Shown piece by piece: positions 51,569-60,871 of a stretch of DNA of 64,000 bases. Under the pieces are notes generated by a model. It was not told the DNA's origin, searched no databases, and saw only the letters and a program-made list of their open reading frames with translations. Position 1 is the stretch's first letter. Every line of letters starts with the position of its first letter. The position numbers and the translations under genes are program-made. Origin of the DNA: Actinomadura oligospora ATCC 43269 (lineage in GTDB: Bacteria > Actinomycetota > Actinomycetes > Streptosporangiales > Streptosporangiaceae); assembly GCF_000518265.1 (NCBI RefSeq), contig NZ_JADG01000011.1, positions 310,001-374,000 on the forward strand, read 5' to 3'.

Positions 51569-53047
51569 GTGGACCTGTTCCGGACGAAGTCGGTCGAGCA
51601 GTCGATCAACGACACCGAGGTCAAGGAGCACCGGCTGAGCCGGGAACTGGGCGCGCTGGACCTGGTCGTGTTCGGCGTCGGCGTCATCATCGGGACGGGC
51701 ATCTTCGTGCTCACCGGCCAGGTCGCCCGGGACAAGGCCGGGCCCGCGGTGGCGATCTCGTTCGTGCTGGCCGCCGTGGTGTGCGGCCTGGCGGCGCTCT
51801 GCTATGCCGAGTTCTCCTCGACCGTCCCGGTGGCGGGGTCGGCCTACACCTTCTCCTACGCCACGCTCGGCGAGCTCCCGGCCTGGATCATCGGCTGGGA
51901 CCTGATCCTGGAACTGGCGCTCGGCGCGGCCGTGGTGTCGGTCGGCTGGTCCGGGTACATGGACTCGCTGCTGGCCAGCGCCGGGATCGGCCTGCCCGCG
52001 GCGATCCTGAATCCGCCGGGGCAGAACGGCGGGGTGCTGAACGTCCCGGCGGTGCTGATCGTCCTCGTGGTGACGGCGCTGCTCGTCACGGGCGTCAAGC
52101 TCTCCGCCCGGGTGAACGAGGTGGTCGTGGCGGTCAAGGTGACGATCGTGCTGCTGGTGATCTTCGCGGGGCTGTTCTTCGTCAAGGGCGCCAACTACCA
52201 CCCGTTCATCCCGCCGTCGCAGGCGAACGAGTCGGTCTCGGGCGCCGCCGCGCCGCTCATCCAGGTGCTGTTCGGCATCAACCCGGTGTCGTTCGGCTGG
52301 CTCGGCATCTTCGCGGCGGTCTCCATCGTCTTCTTCGCCTACATCGGCTTCGACATCGTCGCCACGGCCGCCGAGGAGGCGCGGCAGCCGCAGCGGGACC
52401 TGCCGATCGGGCTGATCGGCTCGCTGATCATCACGGCCGTCCTGTACGTGGCGGTCTCGGTCGTCGTGGTCGGCATGCAGCACTACACCGAGCTCAGCGT
52501 CCAGGCGCCGCTCGCGGACGCGTTCAAGGCCGTCGGCCACCCGGGGTTCGCGACGGTCATCAGCGTCGGCGCTGTCGCGGGCCTCACCACGGTCGTGCTG
52601 ATCATGCTGCTCGGGCAGAGCCGAGTGTTCTTCGCGATGAGCCGGGACGGCCTGCTCCCCGGCTGGCTCTCGGCCGTCCACCCGCGGTTCCGGACGCCCT
52701 ACCGGTCGACGGTGATCATGGGCTGCATCGTCGCCGTCCTCGCCGGGCTGATCCCGCTCGCCAAGCTCGCCGAGCTGGTGAACATCGGCACGCTGTTCGC
52801 GTTCCTGGTCGTGTCGGCGGGCGTGATGGTGCTGCGCCGCACCCGGCCGGACCTGCCGCGCGCGTTCCGGACGCCGCTCGTCCCGCTCATCCCGGTGCTG
52901 TCCATCCTGGCCTGCCTGTTCGTCATGCTGAACCTGCCGCTCGAGACCTGGTACCGGTTCTTCGCCTGGATGGTGGTCGGCGTGATCGTCTACTTCGCCT
53001 ACGGCCGCGCCCACTCCCGGCTCCAGCCAGCCCGGGACGAGGTGTGA
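51569..53047 (+). CDS. APC-family amino acid permease (cationic amino acid transporter-like)
   Basis: 492 residues with 12 TM helices. The first helix carries the APC motif VGVIIGTGIFVLTG; FFAYIGFDIVATAAEE in TM6 and GQSRVFFAMSRDGLLP in TM8 are typical of the CAT/YfnA branch. A polar N-terminus (VKEHRLSRELGALD) is characteristic. It imports amino acids with protons. GTG start with CGAAAGGA upstream; it stands alone between the fad terminator and fprA. Confidence 0.9.
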   Translation: MDLFRTKSVEQSINDTEVKEHRLSRELGALDLVVFGVGVIIGTGIFVLTGQVARDKAGPAVAISFVLAAVVCGLAALCYAEFSSTVPVAGSAYTFSYATLGELPAWIIGWDLILELALGAAVVSVGWSGYMDSLLASAGIGLPAAILNPPGQNGGVLNVPAVLIVLVVTALLVTGVKLSARVNEVVVAVKVTIVLLVIFAGLFFVKGANYHPFIPPSQANESVSGAAAPLIQVLFGINPVSFGWLGIFAAVSIVFFAYIGFDIVATAAEEARQPQRDLPIGLIGSLIITAVLYVAVSVVVVGMQHYTELSVQAPLADAFKAVGHPGFATVISVGAVAGLTTVVLIMLLGQSRVFFAMSRDGLLPGWLSAVHPRFRTPYRSTVIMGCIVAVLAGLIPLAKLAELVNIGTLFAFLVVSAGVMVLRRTRPDLPRAFRTPLVPLIPVLSILACLFVMLNLPLETWYRFFAWMVVGVIVYFAYGRAHSRLQPARDEV

Positions 53048-53096
53048 CGTCGCTCACGCTGTCACTTTCGCCGGCCGCGTGGGCACAATGGCCTCC

Positions 53097-54440
53097 ATGA
53101 CGGGACACCTGCGGGTCGCGGTCGTCGGTTCCGGTCCTGCCGGGCTGTACTCGGCCGAGGCCCTGCTGAAGCAGGCCGGTGCGGGGGTCCGTGTGGACGT
53201 GTTCGACCGGCTCCCGTCCCCCTACGGCCTGGTGCGGTACGGCGTCGCGCCGGACCACCCGTCCATCAAGTCGATCGCGAACTACCTCCAGGGCGTCCTG
53301 GAACGTCCCGGGGTGCGGTTCTTCGGCTGCGTGGAGCTCGGCCGGGACGTGACGCGCGCCGAGCTGCTCGACTGCTACGACGCCGTGATCTACTCGACCG
53401 GCGCGATGGTCGACCGCCACCTGGACATCCCCGGCGAGGACCTGCCCGGCAGCTTCGCCGCCACCGACTTCGTCAACTGGTACTGCGGCCACCCCGACGC
53501 CGCCGACCACAGCTTCGCGCTGGACGCCGAGGAGGTCGCCGTCATCGGCGTCGGGAACGTCGCCGTCGACGTCGTCCGCATCCTCGCCCGGACGGTGGAC
53601 GAGCTGCGACCGACCGACGTGCCCGAGCAGGTCCTGGACGCGCTGTCGCGGAGCCGGGTGCGGCGCGTCCACATGATCGGGCGGCGCGGCCCGGCGCACG
53701 CCAAGTTCACCACCAAGGAGCTGCGCGAGCTCGGCACGCTCGCCGAGGCGTCCGTGCACGTCCCCCCGGCCGACCTGGACCTGGACGAGGCCGCCGCCGC
53801 GCTCGCCGAGGCCGACCGGCACGTGCGCGGGAACATCAAGGTCCTCAACGGCTGGACGGACGCGCACCGCGACCTGCCGCGCCGCATCGACGTCCGGTTC
53901 TGGCGCGCGCCCGCCGAGATCCTCGGCGGCGGACGCGTCGAGGGGCTGCGGCTGGAGCGCACCCGCCTGGACGGCACGGGACGCGTCACCGGCACCGGCG
54001 AGTTCGAGGAGCTGCCCGTCGGGATGGTGCTGCGGTCGGTCGGGTACCAGAGCGTCCCGCTGGCCGGGCTGCCGTTCGACGAGCGGAGCAAGGTCGTGCC
54101 GAACGACGGCGGACGCGTCCTCGGGCCGGACGGGTCCCCGCTCCCCCGCGAGTACGTGGCGGGCTGGGTCAAGCGCGGCCCGACCGGCGTCGTCGGGACG
54201 AACAAGTCCGACGCCGCCGAGACCGTCCGGAACCTGCTCGCCGACCTCGGGGACGCCCGCACCGAGCCCGTCCGGACCATCGAGGACCTGCTGGAACGCG
54301 GCGAGCAGCCCGCCGTCCGCTACGAGGACTGGCTCAGGCTCGACGCCGCGGAGATCGCCCTCGCCCGTTCCCTGAGCCGCGGCGAACGCGTGAAGCTGGC
54401 CCGCTGGGAGGCCATGCGCACCGCCTGCCGGGGCGTCTGA
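53097..54440 (+). CDS. fprA: Ferredoxin/adrenodoxin-type NADP+ reductase
   Basis: 447 residues, the mycobacterial FprA type. The FAD site is VAVVGSGPAGLYSAEALL. YGVAPDHPSIK follows, and the NADP site is VAVIGVGNVAVDVVRIL with RRGPAHAKFTTKELREL. The C-terminal GWVKRGPTGVVGTNKSDA signature is intact. It transfers electrons from NADPH to ferredoxins that feed P450s, and could serve the cluster P450. The start is ATG 53097 (or 53088). It lies 49 nt after the permease. Confidence 0.93.
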   Translation: MTGHLRVAVVGSGPAGLYSAEALLKQAGAGVRVDVFDRLPSPYGLVRYGVAPDHPSIKSIANYLQGVLERPGVRFFGCVELGRDVTRAELLDCYDAVIYSTGAMVDRHLDIPGEDLPGSFAATDFVNWYCGHPDAADHSFALDAEEVAVIGVGNVAVDVVRILARTVDELRPTDVPEQVLDALSRSRVRRVHMIGRRGPAHAKFTTKELRELGTLAEASVHVPPADLDLDEAAAALAEADRHVRGNIKVLNGWTDAHRDLPRRIDVRFWRAPAEILGGGRVEGLRLERTRLDGTGRVTGTGEFEELPVGMVLRSVGYQSVPLAGLPFDERSKVVPNDGGRVLGPDGSPLPREYVAGWVKRGPTGVVGTNKSDAAETVRNLLADLGDARTEPVRTIEDLLERGEQPAVRYEDWLRLDAAEIALARSLSRGERVKLARWEAMRTACRGV

Positions 54441-54641
54441 CGCCCGCCCCGCCCGCCGGGCCCCGACTCCGATGACGCTCCGGGACGAGCCGGACGATCC
54501 GGGCGCGCCGTCCGGGCGGGCGGCGGAGAACCGGGGACGGACGTGTGAGCGAGGGGTTACCGTGCGTGTGTGATCGGTGGTCCTGAGCGGCGCGCCGGCC
54601 GAGGGCGCGTGGGCACCCCCGGCCGGACGGGGCGCGGGGCG

Positions 54642-56618
54642 TCAGTCGGTGGCGGCCTCGGCGTGCCGCCCTGCGTGCTCGGCGTGCTGTTCGGCGTGGG
54701 ACGCGTTGCCGTGCCCGGTGAGGTGCGCCGTCGCGGAGGTGATCTCGCGGGCCAGGTCCTGCGGGGTGAGGCCGAGGTCGGCGAGGATCTGCGCGCGCGA
54801 GGCGTGGTCGAGGAACTCCTGCGCGATGCCGTAGGTGCGGACGGGGACGTCCACGGCGTGGTCGCGCAGCTCACGGGCGACGGCGTCGCCGACCGCGCCG
54901 GTGCGGCCGTTGTCCTCCACGACCGCGACCAGGGTGTGCTCGGCGGCGAGCCCGACCAGCGCCGGGTCGAGCGGCTTGACCCAGCGGGGGTCGACGACCG
55001 TGACGCCGATGCCCTGTGCGGCGATCAGCTCGGCGGCCTCCAGCGCCGTGGCGGCCAGGGATCCGGCGACCACGAGCAGCACGCGGGTGCCGTTCGCGCC
55101 GTCGTGCCGGGCCAGGACGTCCATCTCGCCGATCTTGCCGACGGCCGGGACGTCGGCGGCGACCGAGCCCTTCGGGTACCGGATCGCGGACGGGCCGTCC
55201 TCGATGGCGACGCACTCGCGGAGCAGCTCGCGCAGGCGCGTGCCGTCGCGCGGGACGGCGACGCGCATGCCCGGCACCAGCGACAGGATCGACAGGTCCC
55301 ACATGCCGTTGTGGGACGCGCCGTCGTCGCCGGTCACGCCGGACCGGTCGAGCGCGAACGTCACGGGCAGCCGGTGGAGCGCCACGTCCATCAGGACCTG
55401 GTCGAACGCGCGGTTCAGGAAGGTCGCGTAGACCGCGAAGACCGGGTGCATGCCGCCGATCGCGAGCCCGGCGGCCGAGGTCGCGGCGTGCTGCTCGGCG
55501 ATGCCGACGTCGTAGATGCGGTCCGGGAACGCCTCGGCGAACGGGGCGAGCCCGGTCGGGTGCAGCATCGCGGCGGTGATCGCGACCACGTCGGGGCGCT
55601 CGCCGCCGATCGCGACCATCTCCTCGCCGAACACCTTCGTCCAGCCGGGGGCGGCACCGGGCTTGGCGGGGGCCTTGCCGGTGGCGGGGTCGAACACGGG
55701 CGCGCCGTGCATGTGGTCCTCGTCGTTGGCGAGGGCGGGCTCGTAGCCCTGGCCCTTGCGGGTCAGCGCGTGGACGATCACCGGGCGGCCGTACGAGCGG
55801 GCCTTGCGCAGCGCGTGCTCCATCGCCTCGGTGTCGTGGCCGTCGATCGGGCCGACGTACTTCATGCCGAGGTCCTCGAACATGGCCTGCGGCTGGAGGA
55901 CGTCCTTGATGCCCTTCTTCATGCCGTGCAGCGCCTCGTAGGCGACCGCGCCGACCACGGGGGCCTTCGGCACCGTCCGCTTGATCAGGTCGAGCGCGCG
56001 CTCGTAGCCCTGGGTGACGCGCAGGTCGGCGAGGTGGCTGGCCAGGCCGCCGATCGTCGGCGAGTAGGACCGGCCGTTGTCGTTGACGACGATGATCACC
56101 GGACGGTCCTGGCCGCCCGCGATGTTGTTGAGGGCCTCCCAGCACATGCCGCCGGTGAGCGCGCCGTCGCCGACGACCGCGACCACGGCCCGCTCGGACT
56201 CGCCGCGCAGCTGGAACGCCTTGGCGATGCCGTCGGCGTAGGAGAGCGCGGTCGAGGCGTGCGAGTTCTCGATCACGTCGTGCTCGGACTCGGCCTGGCT
56301 CGGGTACCCGGAGAGGCCGCCGCGCTGCCGGAGGGCCGAGAAGTCACGGCGTCCGGTCAGCAGCTTGTGGACGTACGCCTGGTGGCCGGTGTCGAACAGG
56401 ATCCGGTCGCGAGGCGAGTCGAAGACGCGGTGCAGGGCGATGGTGAGCTCGACGGCGCCCAGGTTCGGCCCGAGGTGCCCGCCGGTCTTGGAGACCGCGT
56501 CCACCAGGAACTCACGGACCTCCCCGGCCAGGCGGGGCAGCAGCGTGGCGTCCAGTCGCCTGAGGTCTTCAGGACCCGTGATCGACTCCAGCAGGGTCAC
56601 GCTTGTCAACTCCTCCAT
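54642..56618 (-). CDS. dxs: 1-deoxy-D-xylulose-5-phosphate synthase
   Basis: 658 residues. The thiamine diphosphate motif is VVGDGALTGGMCWEALNNI, the substrate region FDTGHQAYVHK, and the transketolase-type pyrimidine domain has YDVGIAEQHAATSAAGLA. The C-terminal domain has an added His/Ala-rich tail (ASHAEQHAEHAGRHAEA). It is the first enzyme of the MEP isoprenoid pathway. It is divergent from idi, so both ends of isopentenyl diphosphate supply share one promoter region. Confidence 0.95.
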   Translation of the reverse strand: MEELTSVTLLESITGPEDLRRLDATLLPRLAGEVREFLVDAVSKTGGHLGPNLGAVELTIALHRVFDSPRDRILFDTGHQAYVHKLLTGRRDFSALRQRGGLSGYPSQAESEHDVIENSHASTALSYADGIAKAFQLRGESERAVVAVVGDGALTGGMCWEALNNIAGGQDRPVIIVVNDNGRSYSPTIGGLASHLADLRVTQGYERALDLIKRTVPKAPVVGAVAYEALHGMKKGIKDVLQPQAMFEDLGMKYVGPIDGHDTEAMEHALRKARSYGRPVIVHALTRKGQGYEPALANDEDHMHGAPVFDPATGKAPAKPGAAPGWTKVFGEEMVAIGGERPDVVAITAAMLHPTGLAPFAEAFPDRIYDVGIAEQHAATSAAGLAIGGMHPVFAVYATFLNRAFDQVLMDVALHRLPVTFALDRSGVTGDDGASHNGMWDLSILSLVPGMRVAVPRDGTRLRELLRECVAIEDGPSAIRYPKGSVAADVPAVGKIGEMDVLARHDGANGTRVLLVVAGSLAATALEAAELIAAQGIGVTVVDPRWVKPLDPALVGLAAEHTLVAVVEDNGRTGAVGDAVARELRDHAVDVPVRTYGIAQEFLDHASRAQILADLGLTPQDLAREITSATAHLTGHGNASHAEQHAEHAGRHAEAATD

Positions 56619-56801
56619 CAGGGGCTTTCGGGGGCCCCCGGTCGTCGGGCCGTTCCGAGTTTAGTGCGGCTTGACCGACCCGGTGCCCCGCCCCGGGGCC
56701 TGGGACGATTTCCGCACCGAATCGCCACAACCACCTATCGGACCACCATCTCCGGCCCACGGCCGCAGGCCGGGGTCACCATTTCCGACGAAAGGAACAG
56801 C
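56619..56801. promoter_or_regulatory. Divergent promoter region, dxs and idi
   Basis: 183 bp between the two start codons. I see no clear dyad. A purine-rich GAAAGGAA is the idi ribosome binding site. Confidence 0.4.
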
Positions 56802-57383
56802 GTGTCCGTTCACACCGAGGAGATCGTGCTGCTGAACGCCGCCGACGAGGCGATCGGGACGGCTCCGAAGCTGGCCAGCCACCACTGGGACACCCCCTAC
56901 CACCTGGCGTTCTCCTGTTACGTGGCCGGCCCTGACGGCCGGGTGCTGATCACCCGCCGAGCGCTGGACAAGAAGACCTTCCCCGGCGTCTGGACGGGCA
57001 GCTGCTGCGGCCATCCGGCGCCCGGAGAGGGGCTGCGGGACGCCGTCCGGCGGCGCCTCTCGACCGAGCTGGGGCTCACCGCGGACACGATCACGTCCGT
57101 TCTGCCCGGTTTCCGGTACCGGGCGGTCGCCGACGACGGTGTGGTCGAGTACGAGCGCTGCCCGGTCGTCCGCGCGACCGTGACCGACACCACGCCCTCC
57201 CCCGCCCCGGGCGAGGTCGAGAACGCCGAGTGGTGGACGTGGAAGGAGTGCCTGGAGCTCGTGGGACGGCCCGAGGCGTCCCCCTGGTACCGGCTCCAGA
57301 TGGCCGAGCTCGTGCCCCTCGGCGAACCCCTCGACTGGCCGGACGCGGGCCCGGACGGGCTGCCCCCGGCGCTCGCCTGGTGA
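56802..57383 (+). CDS. idi: Isopentenyl-diphosphate delta-isomerase, type I
   Basis: 193 residues. Nudix fold with the catalytic cysteine in TGSCCGHPAPGEG, metal-binding histidines in SHHWDTPYHLAFSCY, and the acidic motif in VEYERCPVV. It interconverts isopentenyl and dimethylallyl diphosphate. The GTG at 56802 has AAAGGA 6 nt upstream; the longer open frame upstream runs antisense to dxs and is not real. Confidence 0.94.
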   Translation: MSVHTEEIVLLNAADEAIGTAPKLASHHWDTPYHLAFSCYVAGPDGRVLITRRALDKKTFPGVWTGSCCGHPAPGEGLRDAVRRRLSTELGLTADTITSVLPGFRYRAVADDGVVEYERCPVVRATVTDTTPSPAPGEVENAEWWTWKECLELVGRPEASPWYRLQMAELVPLGEPLDWPDAGPDGLPPALAW

Positions 57384-57432
57384 CGGCCGGACGGGCGTGG
57401 CGCGAGTGCCGGACCGGCACCGGGGAGGTTTC

Positions 57433-57448
57433 GGTGACTCAGATCACC
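57433..57448. promoter_or_regulatory. CRP-like site upstream of the sugar ABC operon
   Basis: GGTGA-N6-TCACC is a perfect dyad and matches 8 of 10 positions of TGTGA-N6-TCACA. It lies 84 nt before the solute-binding protein gene, between idi and the operon. Confidence 0.5.
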
Positions 57449-57532
57449 GGAAGATCACTATTCGTGGTGTGGTGTTGACCTGACCACCGCTTGAACGGAC
57501 GCTTGTTTCTCGGGTAACCGAAGGGACGAGCG

Positions 57533-58858
57533 ATGCTGGGATCAAGGGTGCGTGCGCACCGGATTCGCGGGCGCGGCGGTCTCACCGCGTTGACGGCCGT
57601 CGCGCTCGGCGGGGCACTGGTCCTCGCCGGCTGCGGCGGCGGCGGTGACAAGAAGTCGTCGGACAAGTCCAAGGTCGAGGTCTTCTCCTGGTGGACCGGT
57701 CCCGGCGAGGCCGACGGCCTGGCCGCGATGAAGGCCGACTTCGAGAAGAACAACCCCGGCACCACGTTCGAGAACGCGGCCATCGCGGGCGGCTCGGGCA
57801 CCCAGGCGAAGGCCGTGCTGGCCAGCCGCCTCCAGAACCGCAAGCCGCCGGACTCCTTCCAGGGCCACGCGGGCGCGGAGCTGCTGGACTACATCAAGGC
57901 CGGGCAGATCGAGCCGCTCAACTCGTTCTACGACGCGAACGGGATGACCAAGGTCTATCCCAGGCAGCTGCTCGACCAGATCAGCTACCAGGGCAAGATC
58001 TACTCGGTGCCGGTGAACATCCACCGGTCGAACATGCTCTGGTACAACCCGGCCGTGCTGAAGGAGGCGGGCATCGCCGCGCCGCCGAAGACGGTCGCGG
58101 AGTTCGTCGCCGACCTGAAGCTCGTGCAGTCCAAGACCAAGAAGGTGCCGCTGTCGCTCGGCGCGCAGTGGACCGCGGACCACCTGCTGGAGAGCGTCCT
58201 GCTCGGCGATCTCGGCACGGACGGCTACAACGCGCTGTGGAAGCCGGGCGCGGACTGGTCCGGCCCGCAGATGACCAAGGCGCTGGGCGACTACGCCGAG
58301 ATCGTGAAGTACACCTCGGTCGAGGCGGCGTCCACCGACTGGCAGGGCGCGGCCAAGGCCGTGGTGGACGGCAAGGCCGCGTTCAACATCATGGGCGACT
58401 GGGCCTACGGCTACTTCACCGGCAGCGCCCCGAACGGGCTCGGCAAGAAGCTCGGCACGGACTTCAACTACGCGCCCTCGCCGGGCACGGACGGCACGTA
58501 CCTGTGGCTGTCGGACAGCTTCACCCTGCCCAAGGGCGCTCCGCACCACGCGGGCGCGGAGGCGTGGCTGAAGGAGGCGGGCAGCAAGCAGGGCCAGGAC
58601 CTCTTCAACCCGAAGAAGGGTTCCATCCCCGCGCGCACGGACGCCGACAAGAGCCTGTACACCGGTTACCTGGCCTACGCGCTCGCGCAGTGGGGCAACC
58701 CGTCGACCAAGCTGGCCGGGTCGATGTGGCACGGCGTGGTCGCCAACAACAAGTGGCACACCGACATCGACACGGCCGTCGGCCTGTTCCTCCAGAGCAA
58801 GGACGCCTCGAAGCTCCAGAAGGCGCTGGCGGACGCGGCCAAGAACGACGCGCAGTGA
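57533..58858 (+). CDS. Sugar ABC transporter solute-binding lipoprotein
   Basis: 441 residues. Signal sequence with lipobox LAGC (lipid-anchored Cys34), followed by a Gly/Lys/Ser linker. The mature protein is a family 1 extracellular solute-binding protein: VEVFSWWTGPGEADGL, YSVPVNIHRSNMLWYN, WQGAAKAVVDGKAAFNIMGD and FTLPKGAPHH. These are typical of carbohydrate (CUT1) importers. The stop overlaps the first permease start (GTGA). The exact sugar cannot be inferred. Confidence 0.92.
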   Translation: MLGSRVRAHRIRGRGGLTALTAVALGGALVLAGCGGGGDKKSSDKSKVEVFSWWTGPGEADGLAAMKADFEKNNPGTTFENAAIAGGSGTQAKAVLASRLQNRKPPDSFQGHAGAELLDYIKAGQIEPLNSFYDANGMTKVYPRQLLDQISYQGKIYSVPVNIHRSNMLWYNPAVLKEAGIAAPPKTVAEFVADLKLVQSKTKKVPLSLGAQWTADHLLESVLLGDLGTDGYNALWKPGADWSGPQMTKALGDYAEIVKYTSVEAASTDWQGAAKAVVDGKAAFNIMGDWAYGYFTGSAPNGLGKKLGTDFNYAPSPGTDGTYLWLSDSFTLPKGAPHHAGAEAWLKEAGSKQGQDLFNPKKGSIPARTDADKSLYTGYLAYALAQWGNPSTKLAGSMWHGVVANNKWHTDIDTAVGLFLQSKDASKLQKALADAAKNDAQ

Positions 58859-59817
58859 CCCGAGTCCCCACCGCGCGCGGCTCGTCCGGGCGGACACGGC
58901 CGGCAGGCGGCCCGTCCGGGCGGCTGCGGCGGCTCGGCCGGGCGGGCTGGCTGCCCGGGCTGCTGCTGGTCACGCCGTCCATCGTCGCGATCGGCCTGTT
59001 CGTGTACGGGCTGATCTTCTGGAACGTGCGGGTCGCGGTGAGCGGCAAGCACGACGAGGTGTCGCCGTACAAGTTCGACAAGGGCAAGAACTTCGTCGAC
59101 CTCTGGCACGAGCCGTCCTGGCCTGGGGCGGTGCGGCACGCGCTGGTCTTCACCGTCGTGTTCGTGGGCGGGGCGCTGCTGCTCGGCGCGTTCCTGGCGT
59201 TCCTGATGGAGAAGGGCATCCGGGGCGAGGCCGGGTTCCGGATCATCTACCTGTTCCCGATGGCGATCTCGTTCATCGCGTCCGGGGTGGTATGGCGGTG
59301 GCTGATGAACCCGGCGCCCGCCGACCGGGCGGTCGGGCTGAACCAGCTGTTCCACAAGGCCGGGCTCGGCGACCTGGCGAACTCCTGGTGGCAGGACCGC
59401 ACGTGGGGCATGGCCGCGATGGCGATCCCCGCGATCTGGCAGATGTCCGGGTACGTGATGGCGCTGTACCTGGCCGGGTTCCGCAGCGTCCCGGACGACC
59501 TGCGGGAGGCGGCCCGGGTGGACGGCGCGTCCGAGTGGCAGGTCTACCGGTACGTGGTGTTCCCGCAGCTGCGGCCGGTGACGCTGTCCGCGCTGATCAT
59601 CCTCGGGCACATCTCGCTGAAGGTGTTCGACCTGATCATGGCGATCGCGGGCAAGCAGATCATCACCTACGTCCCGGCGATCGCGACCTACGTCGAGGTG
59701 TTCGACCGGCACGACCCCGCGAACGGCGCGACGATCGCGACGTACCTGCTGCTGGCGGTCGCGGTGCTGGTCATCCCCTACCTGGTCTGGTCGGTGCGGA
59801 CGGAGCGGACGCGGTGA
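58855..59817 (+). CDS. Sugar ABC transporter permease 1 (CUT1, MalF-like)
   Basis: 320 residues with six TM helices after an Arg/Gly-rich cytoplasmic N-terminus of about 35 residues. The EAA loop is LREAARVDGASEWQVYRYVV. The GTG start overlaps the binding-protein stop by 4 nt. Its own 3' end (coding for Thr-Arg-stop) has been tandemly amplified into the gap before permease 2. No ATPase gene is in the operon; such systems usually share an MsiK-type ATPase encoded elsewhere. Confidence 0.92.
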   Translation: MTRVPTARGSSGRTRPAGGPSGRLRRLGRAGWLPGLLLVTPSIVAIGLFVYGLIFWNVRVAVSGKHDEVSPYKFDKGKNFVDLWHEPSWPGAVRHALVFTVVFVGGALLLGAFLAFLMEKGIRGEAGFRIIYLFPMAISFIASGVVWRWLMNPAPADRAVGLNQLFHKAGLGDLANSWWQDRTWGMAAMAIPAIWQMSGYVMALYLAGFRSVPDDLREAARVDGASEWQVYRYVVFPQLRPVTLSALIILGHISLKVFDLIMAIAGKQIITYVPAIATYVEVFDRHDPANGATIATYLLLAVAVLVIPYLVWSVRTERTR

Positions 59818-59899
59818 GCACGGCGGACGCGGTGAGCACGGCCGACACGGTGAGCACGGCCTACGCGGTGAGTGTCATGGGCATGGCGGACGCGGTGAG
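59811..59899 (+). repeat. 18-bp tandem repeats spanning the permease 1 stop codon
   Basis: Units of the form RCGGTGAGCACGGCSKAC start at 59811, 59829 and 59847; a fourth interrupted copy starts at 59865 and a partial copy at 59892. Each unit carries GTGA, i.e. a start overlapping a stop. Confidence 0.85.
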
Positions 59900-59918
59900 G
59901 GCGGGGGCGGGGCTGTGA
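59814..59918 (+). CDS. Possible 34-residue linker ORF between the permease genes
   Basis: A GTG at 59814 overlaps the permease 1 stop (GTGA) and the frame ends in a TGA that overlaps the permease 2 GTG, again GTGA. The product is a repeat of VSTADA-like hexads ending in VRAGAGL. It is created by the 18-bp repeats. A functional peptide is unlikely; a role in coupling ribosomes from permease 1 to permease 2 is plausible. Confidence 0.4.
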   Translation: MSTADAVSTADTVSTAYAVSVMGMADAVRAGAGL

Positions 59919-60787
59919 GCGCGGCGTCGGGGACGGTCAGCCGGGCGCCGAGGGCGCGGACGGGCGGGGCGCGGGCGATGCGGGTGCTGCGGTTCGCGGT
60001 GCTGCTGGCGTTCGTCCTGGTGTTCCTGATCCCGGTGTACGTGCTGGTGGTGACCAGTTTCAAGTCGTTGCAGGAGGCCGATCCGTCCACGGCGTGGAAC
60101 CTGCCGGAGCACTGGGGCGTGGACGGCTGGAAGGCGGCGTGGTCGTCGCTGCGGCCGGGGCTGGAGAACAGCGTCAAGATCGCGGTGTCGGGGTCGCTGA
60201 TCTCGGCGGTGCTGGGGTCGCTCAACGGTTACGTGCTGAGCAAGTGGCGCTTCCCGGGCGCGGACGCGGTGTTCACGCTGTTCCTCTTCGGGATGTTCAT
60301 CCCGTACCAGGCGGTGATGATCCCGCTCGCCGGGCTGCTCACCAACATGGAGCTGGTCGGGACGATCCGGGGCCTGGTGCTCGCGCACGTCGTGTACGGC
60401 ATCCCGATCTGCACGCTGATCTTCCGGAACTACTACGTGACGATCCCGAACGAGCTGATCGAGGCGGCCCGGGTGGACGGCGCGGGCATGCTCCGCACCT
60501 ACTGGTCGGTCGTGCGGCCGGTGTCCGGGCCCGCGTTCGCGGTCGTGCTGATCTGGCAGTTCACCTCCATGTGGAACGACTTCCTGTTCGCGGTGTTCCT
60601 CGGGGCGCCGGACAGCTGGCCGGTGACCGTCCTGCTGAACAACACGGCCGGGTCGGGCGCGGCGGCGGTGAACTACAGCCAGCAGATGGCCGAGGCGCTG
60701 CTCGCGTCCCTGCCGACGCTGCTCGTCTACCTGCTGCTCGGACGGTTCTTCATGCGTGGGCTGATGGCGGGCGCCCTCAAGGGCTGA
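59915..60787 (+). CDS. Sugar ABC transporter permease 2 (CUT1, MalG-like)
   Basis: 290 residues with six TM helices. The N-terminal helix is FAVLLAFVLVFLIPVYVLVV and the EAA loop LIEAARVDGAGMLRTYWSVV; the C-terminus FFMRGLMAGALKG is a MalG-type tail. The GTG at 59915 is preceded by repeats rather than a good ribosome binding site, so translation may depend on read-over from upstream. Confidence 0.92.
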   Translation: MSAASGTVSRAPRARTGGARAMRVLRFAVLLAFVLVFLIPVYVLVVTSFKSLQEADPSTAWNLPEHWGVDGWKAAWSSLRPGLENSVKIAVSGSLISAVLGSLNGYVLSKWRFPGADAVFTLFLFGMFIPYQAVMIPLAGLLTNMELVGTIRGLVLAHVVYGIPICTLIFRNYYVTIPNELIEAARVDGAGMLRTYWSVVRPVSGPAFAVVLIWQFTSMWNDFLFAVFLGAPDSWPVTVLLNNTAGSGAAAVNYSQQMAEALLASLPTLLVYLLLGRFFMRGLMAGALKG

Positions 60788-60819
60788 ATCTGACAAGAAA
60801 CCGGGCAACGTCCGACAAT

Positions 60820-60871
60820 AAGTGATCACTTCTGTGACCGAGTGCACAGGAGTGATCCCGGTCTCTACACT
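60820..60871 (+). promoter_or_regulatory. Promoter region of the surface protein with CRP-like site
   Basis: AAGTGATCACTT (60820-60831) is a perfect 12-bp palindrome. TGTGA-N6-GCACA (60833-60848) matches 9 of 10 CRP positions. TACACT (60866-60871) is a good -10, with TGCACA 17 nt upstream as a weak -35 that overlaps the CRP-like site. Confidence 0.55.

Noticed and set aside
54441..54641. Possible small gene between fprA and dxs
   Set aside because: The open frames are short, have no ribosome binding site and are antisense or leader-like; the gap separates two convergent genes.
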